From: Tubulanus polymorphus
Taxonomy: Eukaryota > Nemertea > Palaeonemertea > Tubulaniformes > Tubulanidae
Direction of reading: 5' to 3'
DNA: 64,000 nt
NCBI RefSeq assembly: GCF_964204645.1
Contig: NC_134028.1
Span: forward strand, 7,543,001-7,607,000
Shown: positions 26,126 to 39,400 of the stretch, piece after piece
How positions within the stretch are numbered: position 1 is the first letter of the stretch
Layout of the letters: each line of letters starts with the position of its first letter
Notes under the pieces: generated by a model
Told to the model about the DNA's origin: nothing
Database searches by the model: none
Seen by the model: only the letters and a program-made list of their open reading frames with translations
Made by a program: the position numbers and the translations under genes

Positions 26126-26474
26126 CCAGACCCGTCTACGGAACGACTTAACATTCATTAAAGTTTCAAGACCATGTTGTTATATGACTAATGTATGTAC
26201 GGAAAAGATTTGCAGCCATATGCTTTCTTGTTGTAAGTCGGAATTTCGAGTTACAAAGTCGAAAGTTCGACTTAATACATCGAATTTTCAAGTCTACAAA
26301 AAGTATATAACTTTCGACTTGGAAACAAAAATCATATTGCTGCATTGCTATTCCGTACTAAGGAGACTTTGATAAAGATTTATAAACATAAATTTATTGC
26401 TTTGCCGGTAGGGTATACACGCGTCGTCAAAATGTTTTCGATGTCGTATATGTATATTTACGCTTTGCGAATGA

Positions 26475-26600
26475 TTTTCGTAGAGGAGCCGCGTTAACCT
26501 GGTGTAGAATAAATACAACGAGACTAATAGTACTCAATAGTTTCTCATTCACCTGATGAAGCTACTATACATTTGATAGCGAAGGTCTAATAATGAACTA
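26475..26600 (-). mobile_element. Inverted-repeat element, family 3, partial
   Basis: On the plus strand the tail comes first (CGTAGAGGAGCCGCGTTAAC, CTGGTGTAGAAT), then one arm (AATACAACGAGACTAATAGTAC). Next is CACCTGATGAAGCTACTATA with CATTTGATAGCGAA, the clearest CTGATGA...GCGAA core in the window. The second arm was not found. Confidence 0.5.
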
Positions 26601-27628
26601 GTCAACCTACGAAGTAATATTCGTCTTGTTATTTTTATTCCACGTGATTCTGTCACCGATCTAGTCGTACGCATTGTTTATTCGCTTCATAGTTTTTACG
26701 AGTGCGTACCATCATCATTCCTACGTAAGCGTTTCGATATGTCTCGAAATTGGTCGTTAATGAAGATATCATATTTATTAGTTCTTACAGTAATCCCGTC
26801 TCTTTCCAGGGTGCTACATGCATTCTCATTGAGTTATAGCCGGCATGCTTTCTATACGATCTCGTTCGATTGCTATCGCGATATTTTAAACGATACTCAA
26901 CAAGACAATCTTTCGTCGTCGACACTTCGCTCTTCGTACTCGTCGTCATCTACTGGATATCTCAATATACAATCTCTCTATTTATATGAATACGTTTCGG
27001 GCAATTTTTTCATATTAGCGATCTGCCGAAACGCTACGATTGCTGTAATTAAGAGCAAATGATGCCCGCTGGAGAAGTATTAATATTTCATTTCTAGCCG
27101 TATTGCGGTGCCTGTGTTGCTTAACTTGTAACGATGCCACCACTCGACGCGTATTTTCTATAAATGAGATACGTTATACATAAACGATTTCTGTTGACGA
27201 GCTTTTTGTAATAGGAATCTTTATACACATATTAATCGAAATAAGGGTTATATACGATCAGTAGAAATAATCAATATAAATTCTTTGAATTAGCCTTGGA
27301 ACATGATAATAGGAGAACGCAAAATAAAACCTCGTGCAAGGATCCTTAAAATCAAGGGCAGATCTACGGGCAGAATGTGACAGACATACGAAGAAATGAA
27401 CGAACTAGGCACGGGTCCGGGGGTGTCGGTGGAGGTCTGGACCTTCCCCCACACAACTACTTAATAATAATAATAACCACTGCAATTTCGAGGTCCCTTA
27501 TTTTCTGAAGAACGATCAAAATGAAGCTTGAACAACTGAAAAAATGTCAATAAAAAGCAAAACCAATAAAACCAGGATGTGATAGGATTATTTAAAAAAT
27601 ATCGGATCAAAAAGTCGACTGAACTCAT

Positions 27629-27680
27629 TAATCCAGTCTATTTGATAAATGACGTAATCCAGTCTATTTGATAAATGGCG
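27629..27680 (+). repeat. 26-bp tandem duplication
   Basis: TAATCCAGTCTATTTGATAA plus ATGACG, then the same unit with one change. Only two units. Confidence 0.85.
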
Positions 27681-28814
27681 GTCCGTTCTAGATGATGAAA
27701 AAACCACTGTATCGGTGGGCAACGAAATCGTGGCGAAGCTAGGAAGAAGGCACCAAATTTAAAGTGGACACCTACCACCAAACAATGGCGTCGTGATTTT
27801 TTAGAAAAACACTTGGCTGGAAGACCGTTTCCAAGTCTCTGCCTATTTGCAAAAAAAAGGATTGAGATACGTAGTTGGATCTACCCAACAACCTGTCGTG
27901 TTAATTGGAGGTTGAATATGGTCTGGAAAATCACTGCGGACAAAAAAAGGTGGCGAGCGTATTCATTTCTATTAACAACGCTAACGCGATCCGACTACAA
28001 TCAATTCAATTGTCGTTTGTCTTTTTGCGGCGCGCAAATATATTCGTTGCCTGTGCGCTTGTTGACGTAAATGAAACCCATACAAACTAATAATTAGCGT
28101 GACCGTTGCTCTGTCGAAACGCTATCTATCATTTGTGCGTATTAATCATCATTACACAGTCGAAATCGGCTCCGACGCCGCAAATTTCTGCCCGAACGTT
28201 TAAACAGCGCGTTGGCTGGCTGTTGTCGACGATTCCCTGATTGCTGTTCGCTGCCGAAATGGAGGTCATTTGTCACGCGCGGGAGTTAAATGAAGTTCTG
28301 ACCCGCGCACACACGAGAAGACCGATGATGCCGGATATATTACCGGACTCGGTACCGGAAGGATATTTTCCGGCCGATATAGTCGATGGAAAGTCGTCTA
28401 ATAACGATGAAAAGTCACGAAATATCATTTTGTGATCATTAGTGCAGACTATACATTATGATATGCACGGATCGGCTGATCAGCAGAAAATGAAATGCAT
28501 TCTTTATACCCGCCGAAAAAGGAATTATGATATAGCGTCATTGCAGATTCAAACTCATTTCGAAAATTGACCTAATTACGTTCAGTTCTCTCATTCTCTA
28601 TATTTGGTAATGATAATGATGATAATTAAAAGAAACATGATCCCTGAAGGAGAAGAATTAAGATAGGCACAAAAACTCAGATATCGAGACTTTCCTATAG
28701 AATGGATAACGAATTTCAAGAAGAAATATCATACACTGAATGAAACAAAAGGTTGTATCGATCTGGAAATTTCAAAAATGGAAAAAATAGAATAGTTAAC
28801 CTTATAATTAACTT

Positions 28815-29095
28815 TAATCAGTCGCTTGCCGGTTCAGACTGGTTGGAAGATTGTTTGAATGAAACGGAACCCAAATGTCTAATTATGTATACTTCGATTT
28901 AAATAGAAAATTCTGTAAACTCGACCGCCGATCACACAACCATATCGGTACTTCGATTTCCGATTTCAAAATCAACCCCTCTGTATCGTTACCGACAGGT
29001 GTGGTGGGTTTGTGGGACACACAACTCTAAACGAACCGAACCAAATCTCCAGAACAAACAAATAACATGGTCTTTCCCTATTTGAAATTAGAAAA
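28815..29095 (+). repeat. Dispersed repeat family A, full length
   Basis: This is a good reference copy of about 280 bp. It begins CAGTCGCTTGCCGGTTCAGA, has GAAACGGAACCC, CTCGACCGCCGATCACACAA and GACAGGTGTGGTGGGTTTGT, and ends AATAACATGGTCTTTCCCTA. Confidence 0.65.
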
Positions 29096-32000
29096 AATTA
29101 TAAGATTTGCCGGTCTTCCATTATAGGCCTAATGTCAAATTATCACTTATTTTTCAGTTCACCCTTTGAGTGATATTGTAGTTATATATAATCAAATGTT
29201 TATTTTCCTTCTCCATGCGTTTATACCTCACTCTTCATTTACCATAAAATCAATCTACATTTTCTTTCTTTCGTCTCGTATTTGCGACATTTGACTTTCC
29301 AGACAGATGAATAATTCCTAGGTACCGGTAACCTTTTCAAAAGCTGCCGAGGCAAATTTTCACGCTGACAGGATTTCTGCGTCAAGCGCGAAATGCTGTC
29401 TATAGTATTTTTAAAATAATTCGTCTACAGAATGCACCCTAGCTAACTGCCGCCGCCGCCGTCAACACTCGGTCGACATCCTCCGGAGACGCCATCACAA
29501 CTTTCACTTTGATTTTCGCCCATTCAAAGTCGGCGCGCATTAATGTAAGCCTGGTCGACTCGATACCATTAACGGATTGATGGCGACGGTCAGTTGTGAT
29601 TAACATCTCTCGTCGCTTCAGGATACAGTTTATATTTTCCATCATCAGGTGTCTGCCTGCGCTTTTTGCATATTACCGAGGTCCTTTGCAGCCTTGCAAG
29701 TGCAATTAAATCTTTGAATCTTTTAAAAGGCTTCAGATTTCACGAATCTCACAGGTGCGAACAAGACAAAGTATAGTCAGAATTAATCACGAATATGTGT
29801 TTTTTTTCTGGTCGTATTATATAACAGCTTACCTTAATTTGTTTTATCCCCATTACGAGTTTTATCTGTCTGACTATGATCCGATTCTGATGACGGCATT
29901 TAGTGACGTTAGTAGACTTGAAGAAGTCAAGATTTTCGGTAAAGATCCCTGGCCCGACCCTTTTGGATTTCTCTATCGTTGGAACTTTCGAAGAATAAAT
30001 ATTCTCTGAGATTACGAAGATATTCTTTATTACTTGGTTATAGACTACAAAACTTGGATAAATCAATCGCCCCCGTGATATCTTTAACAATTTCTTTCTG
30101 TTCATATTGGTAAATTGCGTCTCCGATTTCGGCTGGAATATGTCACAGACGGGCAAGTCGTTGTCCATCAGACAGAAACGAGATGAAACAAGGAAGATGA
30201 TCCGATAAAAATAATATAATCAGACATACACATAATTCTGCAAATCTAATCTTGGTCTTCCAGTTGTTAAACATAAGTGTGATTAAATGTCAGAACGTGA
30301 GGCGTTTAACTTCATTACCGAAAATATTGGAAAAATTCTTTTTTGAAAAGCCCTAGGATTCGTCTGAAAATGTCGACAATTAATCGTCGTCAACTCGGAA
30401 TAAATAAAACTAAAAACGAAATGAGATTAGTTCTATTGCAATCCATTTCCATAAAATCGCTGGCACGGGCGCTCGGAGAGTTATGCTTCTTTCCGCTGAA
30501 AACAATTCATAAAGTATGATATTCTTCGTCTGGTCGCCGATAAAATGTAGTCGTGACCCGAATGCGAACTAGCTCGCAGCCAGCAAAGACATACATGAAG
30601 AGTTGATTTTGATTTACTGGCGATTTCTCGTTAATGCCACACGACGAATAACTATCATCCGATCTACATCTTACAGTTGCGAAAATGATTTCAAACTCGT
30701 AACAAGTGATTTTCAGGATCAGCATGAAATCCCGTACTTAAAAGAGTATCGAGTTTAGCTAAATCCTTACAGACTAAACGAAATAATAGTATGCTACCGT
30801 TTCAAAGGGTTTTCTAAATCTTTAATCAATGGCCAAAGCCTTTTAAAGCATTGAGTATCCACCCGGATTACTCCAATTTGTGGGTTTAATTCGTGTACCT
30901 AATCGCAACAGCTGCGTACGAAACGAACACAACAGTTTATGATCTGAGTTAGGCCTATCTTCAATTTAGTTCTTTGTTTATCACTTCTCGCAACCTAAAA
31001 CAATCAATTTGATACAGATGTAGCTAAAGAGTATAGCGATCGGCGATGACACGCGAAATCCAACTGAAAAGTACGTCTTATCTAGATCCTAAGTCTTATG
31101 GTCTAAAAGGAATTGTATGTCCACGATTTGAAGGGTTATTTTAACGCATTGTTCCCGTGGGTTTCGGTCCGGATTTATACGTCTGATGTAGCGTCGTACG
31201 ACCTTGAAGCATGGATTAAGCTTCCCGTGTCATTTCATGTTCGTAGATGAGAATCAAAAGAAACTGTTTGTGTTCGCACACTGGACGGAAGATGAACCCA
31301 CGCTTGCTAGAAAATGCAGAATCTCAAATCTCCCATTCGACGACGCCGTTTGTCATAAACCGATTAACATATCGACTTTGGTTTATCCAGTAGATGGTGC
31401 ATGGGTCTGAAAACACTTGTAAAACGCCAACTTCGAACATGTGGCGAGGATATAATGTCTGATATGGAGGTACTGCTGTTTTCAGTGGTCACGAGGCATC
31501 CGTCCTATAATACCCAATCATGGGTTAAATAATATGTGATTGTCTGGACCTAGTTGTGGGGCACAAACTGGGTCTTGAAATTCAAAATCTGTTATTTACA
31601 AGTGATTATATATAATTCTTGACTTACAAAAATGATGACGATACTAAATATTCAACTTGTGGCACTGATCCAGACATGAAATTTGGAATCACCCATCGTT
31701 GAGCGTATTTACCTGATTCGCAAAAGCTGTCGGAAATTGAAGCAGTATTGGCGTTTTTTTAACGGTTCACGTTCGATCAGTTAAACAGAAAAACGTGACG
31801 CGCTGTAGGTTTCTAGCTATAGCTATAACAGTGTGGCAAAAAACACCACGAAGTAAGTACGGCGACCTGAACTGTGAGTGAAAGCTGCGAATTCAGCGGT
31901 ATCAATCGCGTTATTCTAATCATCAATTTATCATCGATTTTGTGGATAACAAAACAAAATGCGGAAAACGTATACGGCTTCGAAATTTCTGTTCCAAAAC

Positions 32001-32109
32001 GGAAGGCGTAAGTATATTCATATATATGAATTATATTTGTAGCAGGGGCAGATCTAGAAATTTAGAATAGGGGCCCCTAAACTAACTTGTATATAATACA
32101 TGAACAGCG

Positions 32110-32367
32110 AGGCCCGTAGGCGCGGATCCAGGATTTTTTCCAGGGATTTTTTTCATGAAGAATGGTGATGTTCAACCGCCGACAAATCTCTGATAGGGGG
32201 CCTATACGGCATATTGTTTGGCCAAACATAAGATGATATGGTACCGACCATGTAGCACTGTTCGCCCGTTTTGTCTTGAGTAAATTCATTCAAGACAACG
32301 ATTAAAGAATTTTTGGTAGCTGAGCAGGGGGGTCAAGACCGATGAATCCCCCCTGGATCCGCGCCTG
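32110..32367. mobile_element. MITE, CAGGGGCGGATCC family, copy 2
   Basis: The left end AGGCGCGGATCCAGGATTT and the right end CCCTGGATCCGCGCCTGCA are inverted repeats. A second partial left end (CAGGGGCAGATCTAG, 32043) sits just upstream, suggesting insertion of one copy into another. Confidence 0.55.
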
Positions 32368-33301
32368 CATTTAATGAGCATCTAGAGTGATTCTAAAACA
32401 AGATTACCTGCAATTATTTACTGTTTGTGTTACATTTTAGCCAGGTTATAACTATGTGATCTTGGCACATAATATGGGTTCTTGCCCCATACTCTCCCTT
32501 TAGATTTGCTTCAACCTAGGCTTATATTAGTTCGTATCCAAGAAGGGTCCATCCAGGCGGTACTGTTCTATTCACTTAGAATGAAAAGATGCGGTCATTT
32601 GTGACCACATCACTGAGATCGGCACGAAATAAGATTTTTTCCGGGTAACTGCTTGTACAACGGTTGTGACTAATTTCACTTATCTTACTAATGTAATTTA
32701 TCGAATAGGATCGATAAGGTACATAGAGTATATGGCCATAGATTTTTTGCACTGGATGCGTGTACTTAGTAACGTGAATTGTGAAAAAAATACATATCTC
32801 TATAATGCTTATATAGTAACACTAGAATATCAAACATATGTTGCTGCAGAAGAGCACTTGATACCTGGGACCCTCCCTTACACTTATTTGATACTCACTA
32901 CACCCGTCCAACAGATGGCACTTTCCTCATATCAAAGTAATAACACCGATCTTATCGTCAATTTTAGACCTTAAAAGTAGCTCATATAGAGGAAATCCGA
33001 ATATGTACCTTGAGCCAAAAACATCACGATTATTCAAATGAAAACCGAAACCGATTGATTCTGAATAAAACATAGCGTAATTACGCAATTGACCATTCAA
33101 ATTCTTACTATTCGTCGATTCAATTTGAATTTGAAATAAAGCGCCGCATCTGCTGTTATTTGCAAAGGAAACTTCATTTGAATACCAGTAATTCCATTAA
33201 GTTCTATGCTTTGTTTACGTTAGACAAAAAGCAGAATTATTTATATGACTGATAATGAATACGTAGATATCTGACGCTACTTTTGCACGCGTATCTTCGG
33301 C

Positions 33302-33338
33302 GATAAAAATCATTTTCTGCGATACGCTAATTCAGTGA
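33302..33338 (+). promoter_or_regulatory. Candidate core promoter of TRPC copy A (TATA-like box plus Inr)
   Basis: GATAAAAAT begins at 33302. The initiator-like TTCAGTG lies at 33331-33337, with the expected +1 adenine at 33334, about 30 bp downstream of the TATA-like box. This is the canonical spacing. It would give a 5' UTR of about 38 nt before the ATG at 33372. No expression evidence is available. Confidence 0.45.
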
Positions 33339-33371
33339 CATAGATCGTTAACTGGCGTTCGCGCGGGCAAA

Positions 33372-33426
33372 ATGGCATTCTACGAAATGAGCAAAACTAG
33401 AAGGCAGATATTTCGGCAGCTGGCAG
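33372..33426 (+). CDS. TRPC-like copy A, exon 1 (start codon, aa 1-18)
   Basis: This is too short for ordinary ORF calling and was found by matching copy B. It encodes MAFYEMSKTRRQIFRQLA and ends in phase 1 at a GTAGGT donor. The end (KTRRQIFRQLAG after splicing) lines up with [12 protein letters not shown] of copy B, which ends in the same phase. The next exon is the 32-nt micro-exon at 36072-36103 (GRSLASLSAGL after splicing), 2.6 kb downstream. Confidence 0.8.
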
Positions 33427-36400
33427 GTAGGTTGGCTACGTCTAAAAAACGTTTTGGTGCATATTCAGGAAATTAGCAACGATGCCAGAATAATATGTAT
33501 ATCTGATTGATTTTGACTGATTAATTATGAAAATAAGTATCACGCGGATATGGATAATCAGAATCAATTTTCTTAAAATTCAAAAATAAGATTTTCTTAC
33601 TAGACAAAAGATCAATTGTACAATTTAAGTCTTTTGAAAAGACATTGTTTTTTTAATCTTAGAATAGGGAATTTCCCTGTTATTTATTTGGCTGGTAAAT
33701 TTCGTTTGATTTTTTGATTGAGTGTCCCATACAGACCCACCACACCTGTCGGGAGCGAAACAGGGGGTTTGATTTTGAAATCGGAAATCGAAGTACAAAT
33801 ATAGTTGTGTGATCGGCGGTCGAATTTTTTTTTTAATCGAAGTACATAATTGGAAATTCGGTTCCGGTTCATTCAAACAATCTTCCATTCCAGTCTGAAC
33901 CGGCAAGCAACTGATTGGGGTGAATTTTCTTGGCTGCCTAATTTAATACATCCAGATTTTGGAAATAGCAATATTACAAGGTTGAAGATCATTTTGTCCA
34001 TTTCTTTATTTTTTGGGTCGTTTTCTACGTGTAAATAGTCCGATAGTTTATTGTAGTTATTTTTTCGGGTAGATGTTGATGTAGAAGTCCTATAAGTTGA
34101 TGTTAGCATTATTGTAATCGATATGCATCGGACATCGGGTCCATCTTTTGGTTGAAAAGCTAGATCTAATTTTTTTCTCGCGTGAATAGACCCTATTATA
34201 CATGTACATCTGTATTTTGAATTTACGGGTACAGGGTAGAGGTAATTTCAAAGGTTTGTTTTTCGGACCCTTTTCGAAATCCCACAAGCACAAATCAATC
34301 GTATATATATACTATTTACGTTTGCAAGGCAGAAGCCGACATTAATCACTGTTTTTGCCATTTTTGAAGTTGCGGATTGTACAGGGGTAGATCAAGGGTC
34401 AAAGGAAAAGGGGTGTCTGCTTCCGCTTAAGAAATTTAGGGCCTTTTTCTAAGCTTCCAGCAATTTTGTTGTTCCACAAACGCAATGATTTTTATAGGAT
34501 CTTCTAGAATTAATAAAACATCTAACTGCCATAACAAAATTTTGATACTTTTCCGTTTTTTAACCTAGATTTTGATCATTCTACGGAGAATATTCAGTCC
34601 GGAATATCGGCGGATGGAATCTAAGGGGCCTTAAAATTTCAGGGGGGAGGGGCCGGGACCACTGCGGACACCCCCTGGATCCACCATACTGTGAAGCGGA
34701 GAGGGGAGATTTTCCGAATGATTCTACTTAAGCCCTACATAGAATAAACAAAACTTCGATATTTCTCAGCTAAATCTTGATCTGTGCGGGTCATGGATAG
34801 AAAATTTTATGATTATTTGCATGAATCGAGAGCGGAATGAGCGATCGAGGCTCGGAGTTAAATAAAAATATTCTATTACACTGACAGTTTTGCGACTGAA
34901 TTCAGACCGACGGTGAAGCTACGTCACAATTGAGGAAGATTTAATTAGTACGGTTGCTTTTTATAAAACAGCAAATCGAACCATCAGCACTATACGGGAA
35001 TAAACGTTGAATGATTGTATTGAGTAGCGCATTGAAATCGTGTTCATGTGATCAAACACAGCTGAAACCTAGAGAATTAATAAAGAAGCATGTTAATGAT
35101 AGGAACAATCCGTATGATTTCGATCTTCAATCGCAAAGTTTACAAAGCTGCGTATTGAGCGCCGACCTCATATTACCGTATATCTGTCATATGTATATCG
35201 GTATATTTGTAATATGTTTTCACCCGTGAAAGAGAATCGATTTACAATCGTTATCGTTGATCGCTATAGAGAGGAAACCAGATCGAAGATTTTCTAATAT
35301 ATATATATATATATATATGTTTTTAACAAGCACATACATGAAGTTGATATCGAATGATGATTTTTTTCATTTGATATATGTGGATAAACACGTTGAGATT
35401 ATTTCTAACGTCATATAGTCATAATATAAAGTTTTGTGTTGTGTATACCATGTCCATGTTCACGTTATACTAAAATATTGAAATACATAACGACACATTA
35501 CCAAATGGGCCGATTTTTACGCCGTAAAAACCGTTACAATAATATCTCTATGCATTGATACCGACAATGCGTTATTTAAGGTTCTGTGTGAGTCGATGTC
35601 ACTATTTCATCGATATTGCCGCTTCAAAATAACGATAATTGTGAATTTTGGCGTTTATTTTGTAATTAGATCTGTAATTAGAATTAGATAACTCCTTTAT
35701 TTTTGATAAATTTTGATAAATATCTTTTGATAGGATGTGCACCACATTTTCAATAGATTGGGCTAGACTGGTTGTCAGTCAATTCAAATCAATTATCGAT
35801 ATATTCAAATCAAAAATAACTTCATGATCCTTATGATTTTTAATATATCATTTATTGTCGACAATATCAAGTAATGTATGTGTTATCTTTCAGGGCATCA
35901 ATAAACCTTCAAGTTAGTTTTCTTGTTCAATACGACAACAGCTTTTTTACGAAAGCGCAATCCGTTTCTATCGGAACTTAAATCATGATCCCTCCTGGTA
36001 TCGCCATTTTTTCTATGTGGAATCTACTAGATATCCAGTGATTTTACTTAATATATTATATGCATTTTCAGGTAGAAGTCTAGCATCTCTAAGCGCCGGT
36101 TTGGTAAGAAATCATTTCTAGATATTTCTTGATAACGCATACAAAATTGACCCCCCAAAAATTAAATGCATTCGTATCAGGAATCAAATAGTTTTAGAAT
36201 ATGGCTTGTGTCAGACACATTCTATCAATTCTAGAATTACGATGAAACCAAACTGCTTGAAGCGGCATCATTGGGAGATGTGGTTACGGTACAGAAGCTG
36301 TTGGATCAAGGGGTCAAAGCCTCAATCAAAGACTCGTTGGATCGGACTCCATTACTGGGAGCCGTCGCTAAAAATAACCAACAGGTACTGTTCGATCTTG

Positions 36401-39400
36401 AGAATCCTTGGAATGATTGGATAATTCAAAGGATATATGTGAATTTGATTCAATTGTGGTGAAATTTATACGGTAATTTTAAAATCTGAATGAAAAATTA
36501 TTTCTGGGGATTTTGTCAAATCTTAACCCCTGTCTTGCTCGAATGCAATGAAGAATTTTCAAATCAAAGTCACGCGAAATTTTGTTTCTTTTTCAAACAA
36601 AGATGATCGAAATCCTGACCCCAAAATGCGACACGCTAGATTTCTATGAGGCTTTGATGTCGGCTATTAGACAGGGAAAGGCAGCAATCGCCTGCTACCT
36701 GGTGAACAGCCCCCGATACGACGAATGTATGGCTGAAGTTCGCAAACGTATCGCCACCGGCCACGAGGTGTTGCGTAACAAAAATGACCACAAATCTAGG
36801 AGACCACTACAAAACGGCATGAACTCGAAACTAGGCTCTAGAAAAGATGCGTACAGCGTTACACTGGCTACGAACGCTTCCCCGATAGTATTAGCCGCTC
36901 AAATGAACTTGTTCGAAGTCGTAAAAACCTTGCTGGATAAAGGAGAACGGATAGAAATGCCGGATAATGCTTCGGCAACGGCGACCGGTATGGACCCGTA
37001 TTACGTGGCAAAAACCCGACTCGAGACTTATCGAGGCTTAACCAGCGAGGCGTACGTATCACTAGCTAACACCGACCCGATCAGAACCGCCATGGAGTTG
37101 GGGCAGTCACTTCGACAGAACGCGAATATCGAGCGTTATTTTAGCGTAAGTATAATGGCATAAGATTGCAAGAGCATATGCCGTAGCAATTCAAGTTGGA
37201 GCCCTCTTTCCACAAGCGCTGTAAAAGGTTAAGTGAGATTTCACGAGGACTCGCGTAGATGTTTCAATCACTCCCGTGCGAATAGGGCTTACTTAAGTCC
37301 CATAAATACAGCGAGACGAATATATAGTATAAGTATATAAGTATATATTTATTACTCATCACAGTTGTACAAACTGGTCTGATGGGAAACAAAATCTTAC
37401 AATAGTTTTACAGATGGCAGTCTACAGAAGGAATATAGTAATTCATCGGTTATTTGACGTACGAGCTTTCGCTACCGATGTATAATAGCTTCATCACGTG
37501 AATGAGAGGTCCATGTGAATGTTTCAAATCGTTCCCCTCCCACGACGTGTGTGAGGGTAATTTCATTAACGTCCCCAGGATCAGCAATATAATTTGTGTG
37601 AACATCTAACTTTAGGAGGAATATAACGAATTGGCGGATGCTTTAAGTTCGTATTTGGTCAAACTAATGGATCACGTCAGAAACACGAGAGAACTGGATA
37701 CGATCATAAATCATACGGTGGACGGAACTGAAGATAAATTCGCTACTCTAAAAGTAGCCGTCGACTACGGAGAAATGAAGGTACGTAAATTACAATTCAA
37801 AGTAAATATCAACTTGAAATTACGTTGCACTCGAAACGCTACATTCCTTGGTAACCACGCGTACGGAATGGGAATGCGATGATTTATTCAATGCTATTCG
37901 AATCGTTAATATTTGGAATTAACTCGAAAATTGATTACGCAATCAATTAATCGCTTTTGATTGTCGGAGACTTATTCAAGTTATGAGTAAGCATACTCAT
38001 TTCAATAACCACCCAACAATTTCCAATGTAGTTGTAGTTATATCTATTTTGAATATATTGCAAATAATGGCTAATTCTACGGAACCGTCTTGGGGATATT
38101 ATTATTATCTATTATCATATTCTAAATTCGTTTCCGAGTTAGTTGCTCAGAACAAAAATAAAAATCTGAATGAATATATTCTATCTTTTCCGATTCAACT
38201 CCGTGTTAGTAGCTGAAAAAGAACTCAGAATGAAATTTAAAACATAAGAAATCTATGAAAAATGAAAAATAATTACTCTGAGTTACTGGTGAAATCTAAA
38301 AACTGTCAATGTCCCCTGGACACTTCGGTATAAATTACTTCACTTATCAATACATTCATTTCATCGTCGGTGGAGCTGACTGCTTTGGTTTATTCTGTAG
38401 TTCATATCACATCCGGCTTGTCAACAGGAGCTAGAAATGCAATGGTACGGTCCGTTACTGAATCAATCGAATTCAATCTTCAAAGTCATGTTGTTCTGGA
38501 TAGGATACTGCGCGGTATACCCAATACTAAGCCTTATCTATATCATCTGTCCACATTCAAAGGTCAGTATTGTAACCAGAATGAAGTATCTTATGTTTTT
38601 TGACGACGTGCAAACAGTAACAATGCGTTCCTTAATTGTCCCCAGCGAAAGGGTTAGGGGTTCTGTGTGAGTTGATGTGCCTTACGTCATAAATATTGTG
38701 TGGCGTTTAGAATTTAGCCTTTCGAAATATTGTGAATTCTGCCGTTTAATTGGTAACTAGATATAATTCATAACTCTTATTCCATGTTTGATAAATTTTG
38801 ATAATCATTTATGTGTTGAGGATGTGCACTACGTCATCAATATATCGGGGCTAGACAGGTTGCCGGTCAATTCAATTCAATTATCGATATATTCAAATCA
38901 AAATAAAAACTTGATTGATCCTGGCTTGATATCATATCATATGTATCAAAGTATATTGTTCATTGTCGACAATATCAAGCAATGTATGTGTTATTTTTTA
39001 AGACATCAATAAACCTTCAAGTAAGTTTTACGGTTTTTTTTCTGTCAGCTGGTTGGATTTTCTGATGATGATAAGTGTTTGTGAATTCATCTTTTTTCTT
39101 ACAGATTGAGACGTTCATGAGAATACCATACGTGAAATTCGTCGGCCACGTATTCATGTATTTCGTGCTGATCATCATGATAACTCAGGTCACCTCGACA
39201 CTAGAGGGCACCGTAGGTTATCTACAAGCTCACCCAGAATTTGGAATCCTTTACGAATATTTCGCCAACTACAGTCACAAATATGCAATGGACATCGGTG
39301 ACCGTTTGGTGATTCGCGGAATCAAATTTTCTGCTTTACAAATCATGATTATACTATGGATTTTAGGTAATTGTGAGGAACTGCTGATAATATTCATGTT

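Noticed and set aside
33625-33906. 93-codon minus-strand ORF in intron 1 of TRPC copy A
   Set aside because: It lies entirely in a family A dispersed repeat; similar peptides appear wherever the repeat occurs (11.4, 4.4 kb).
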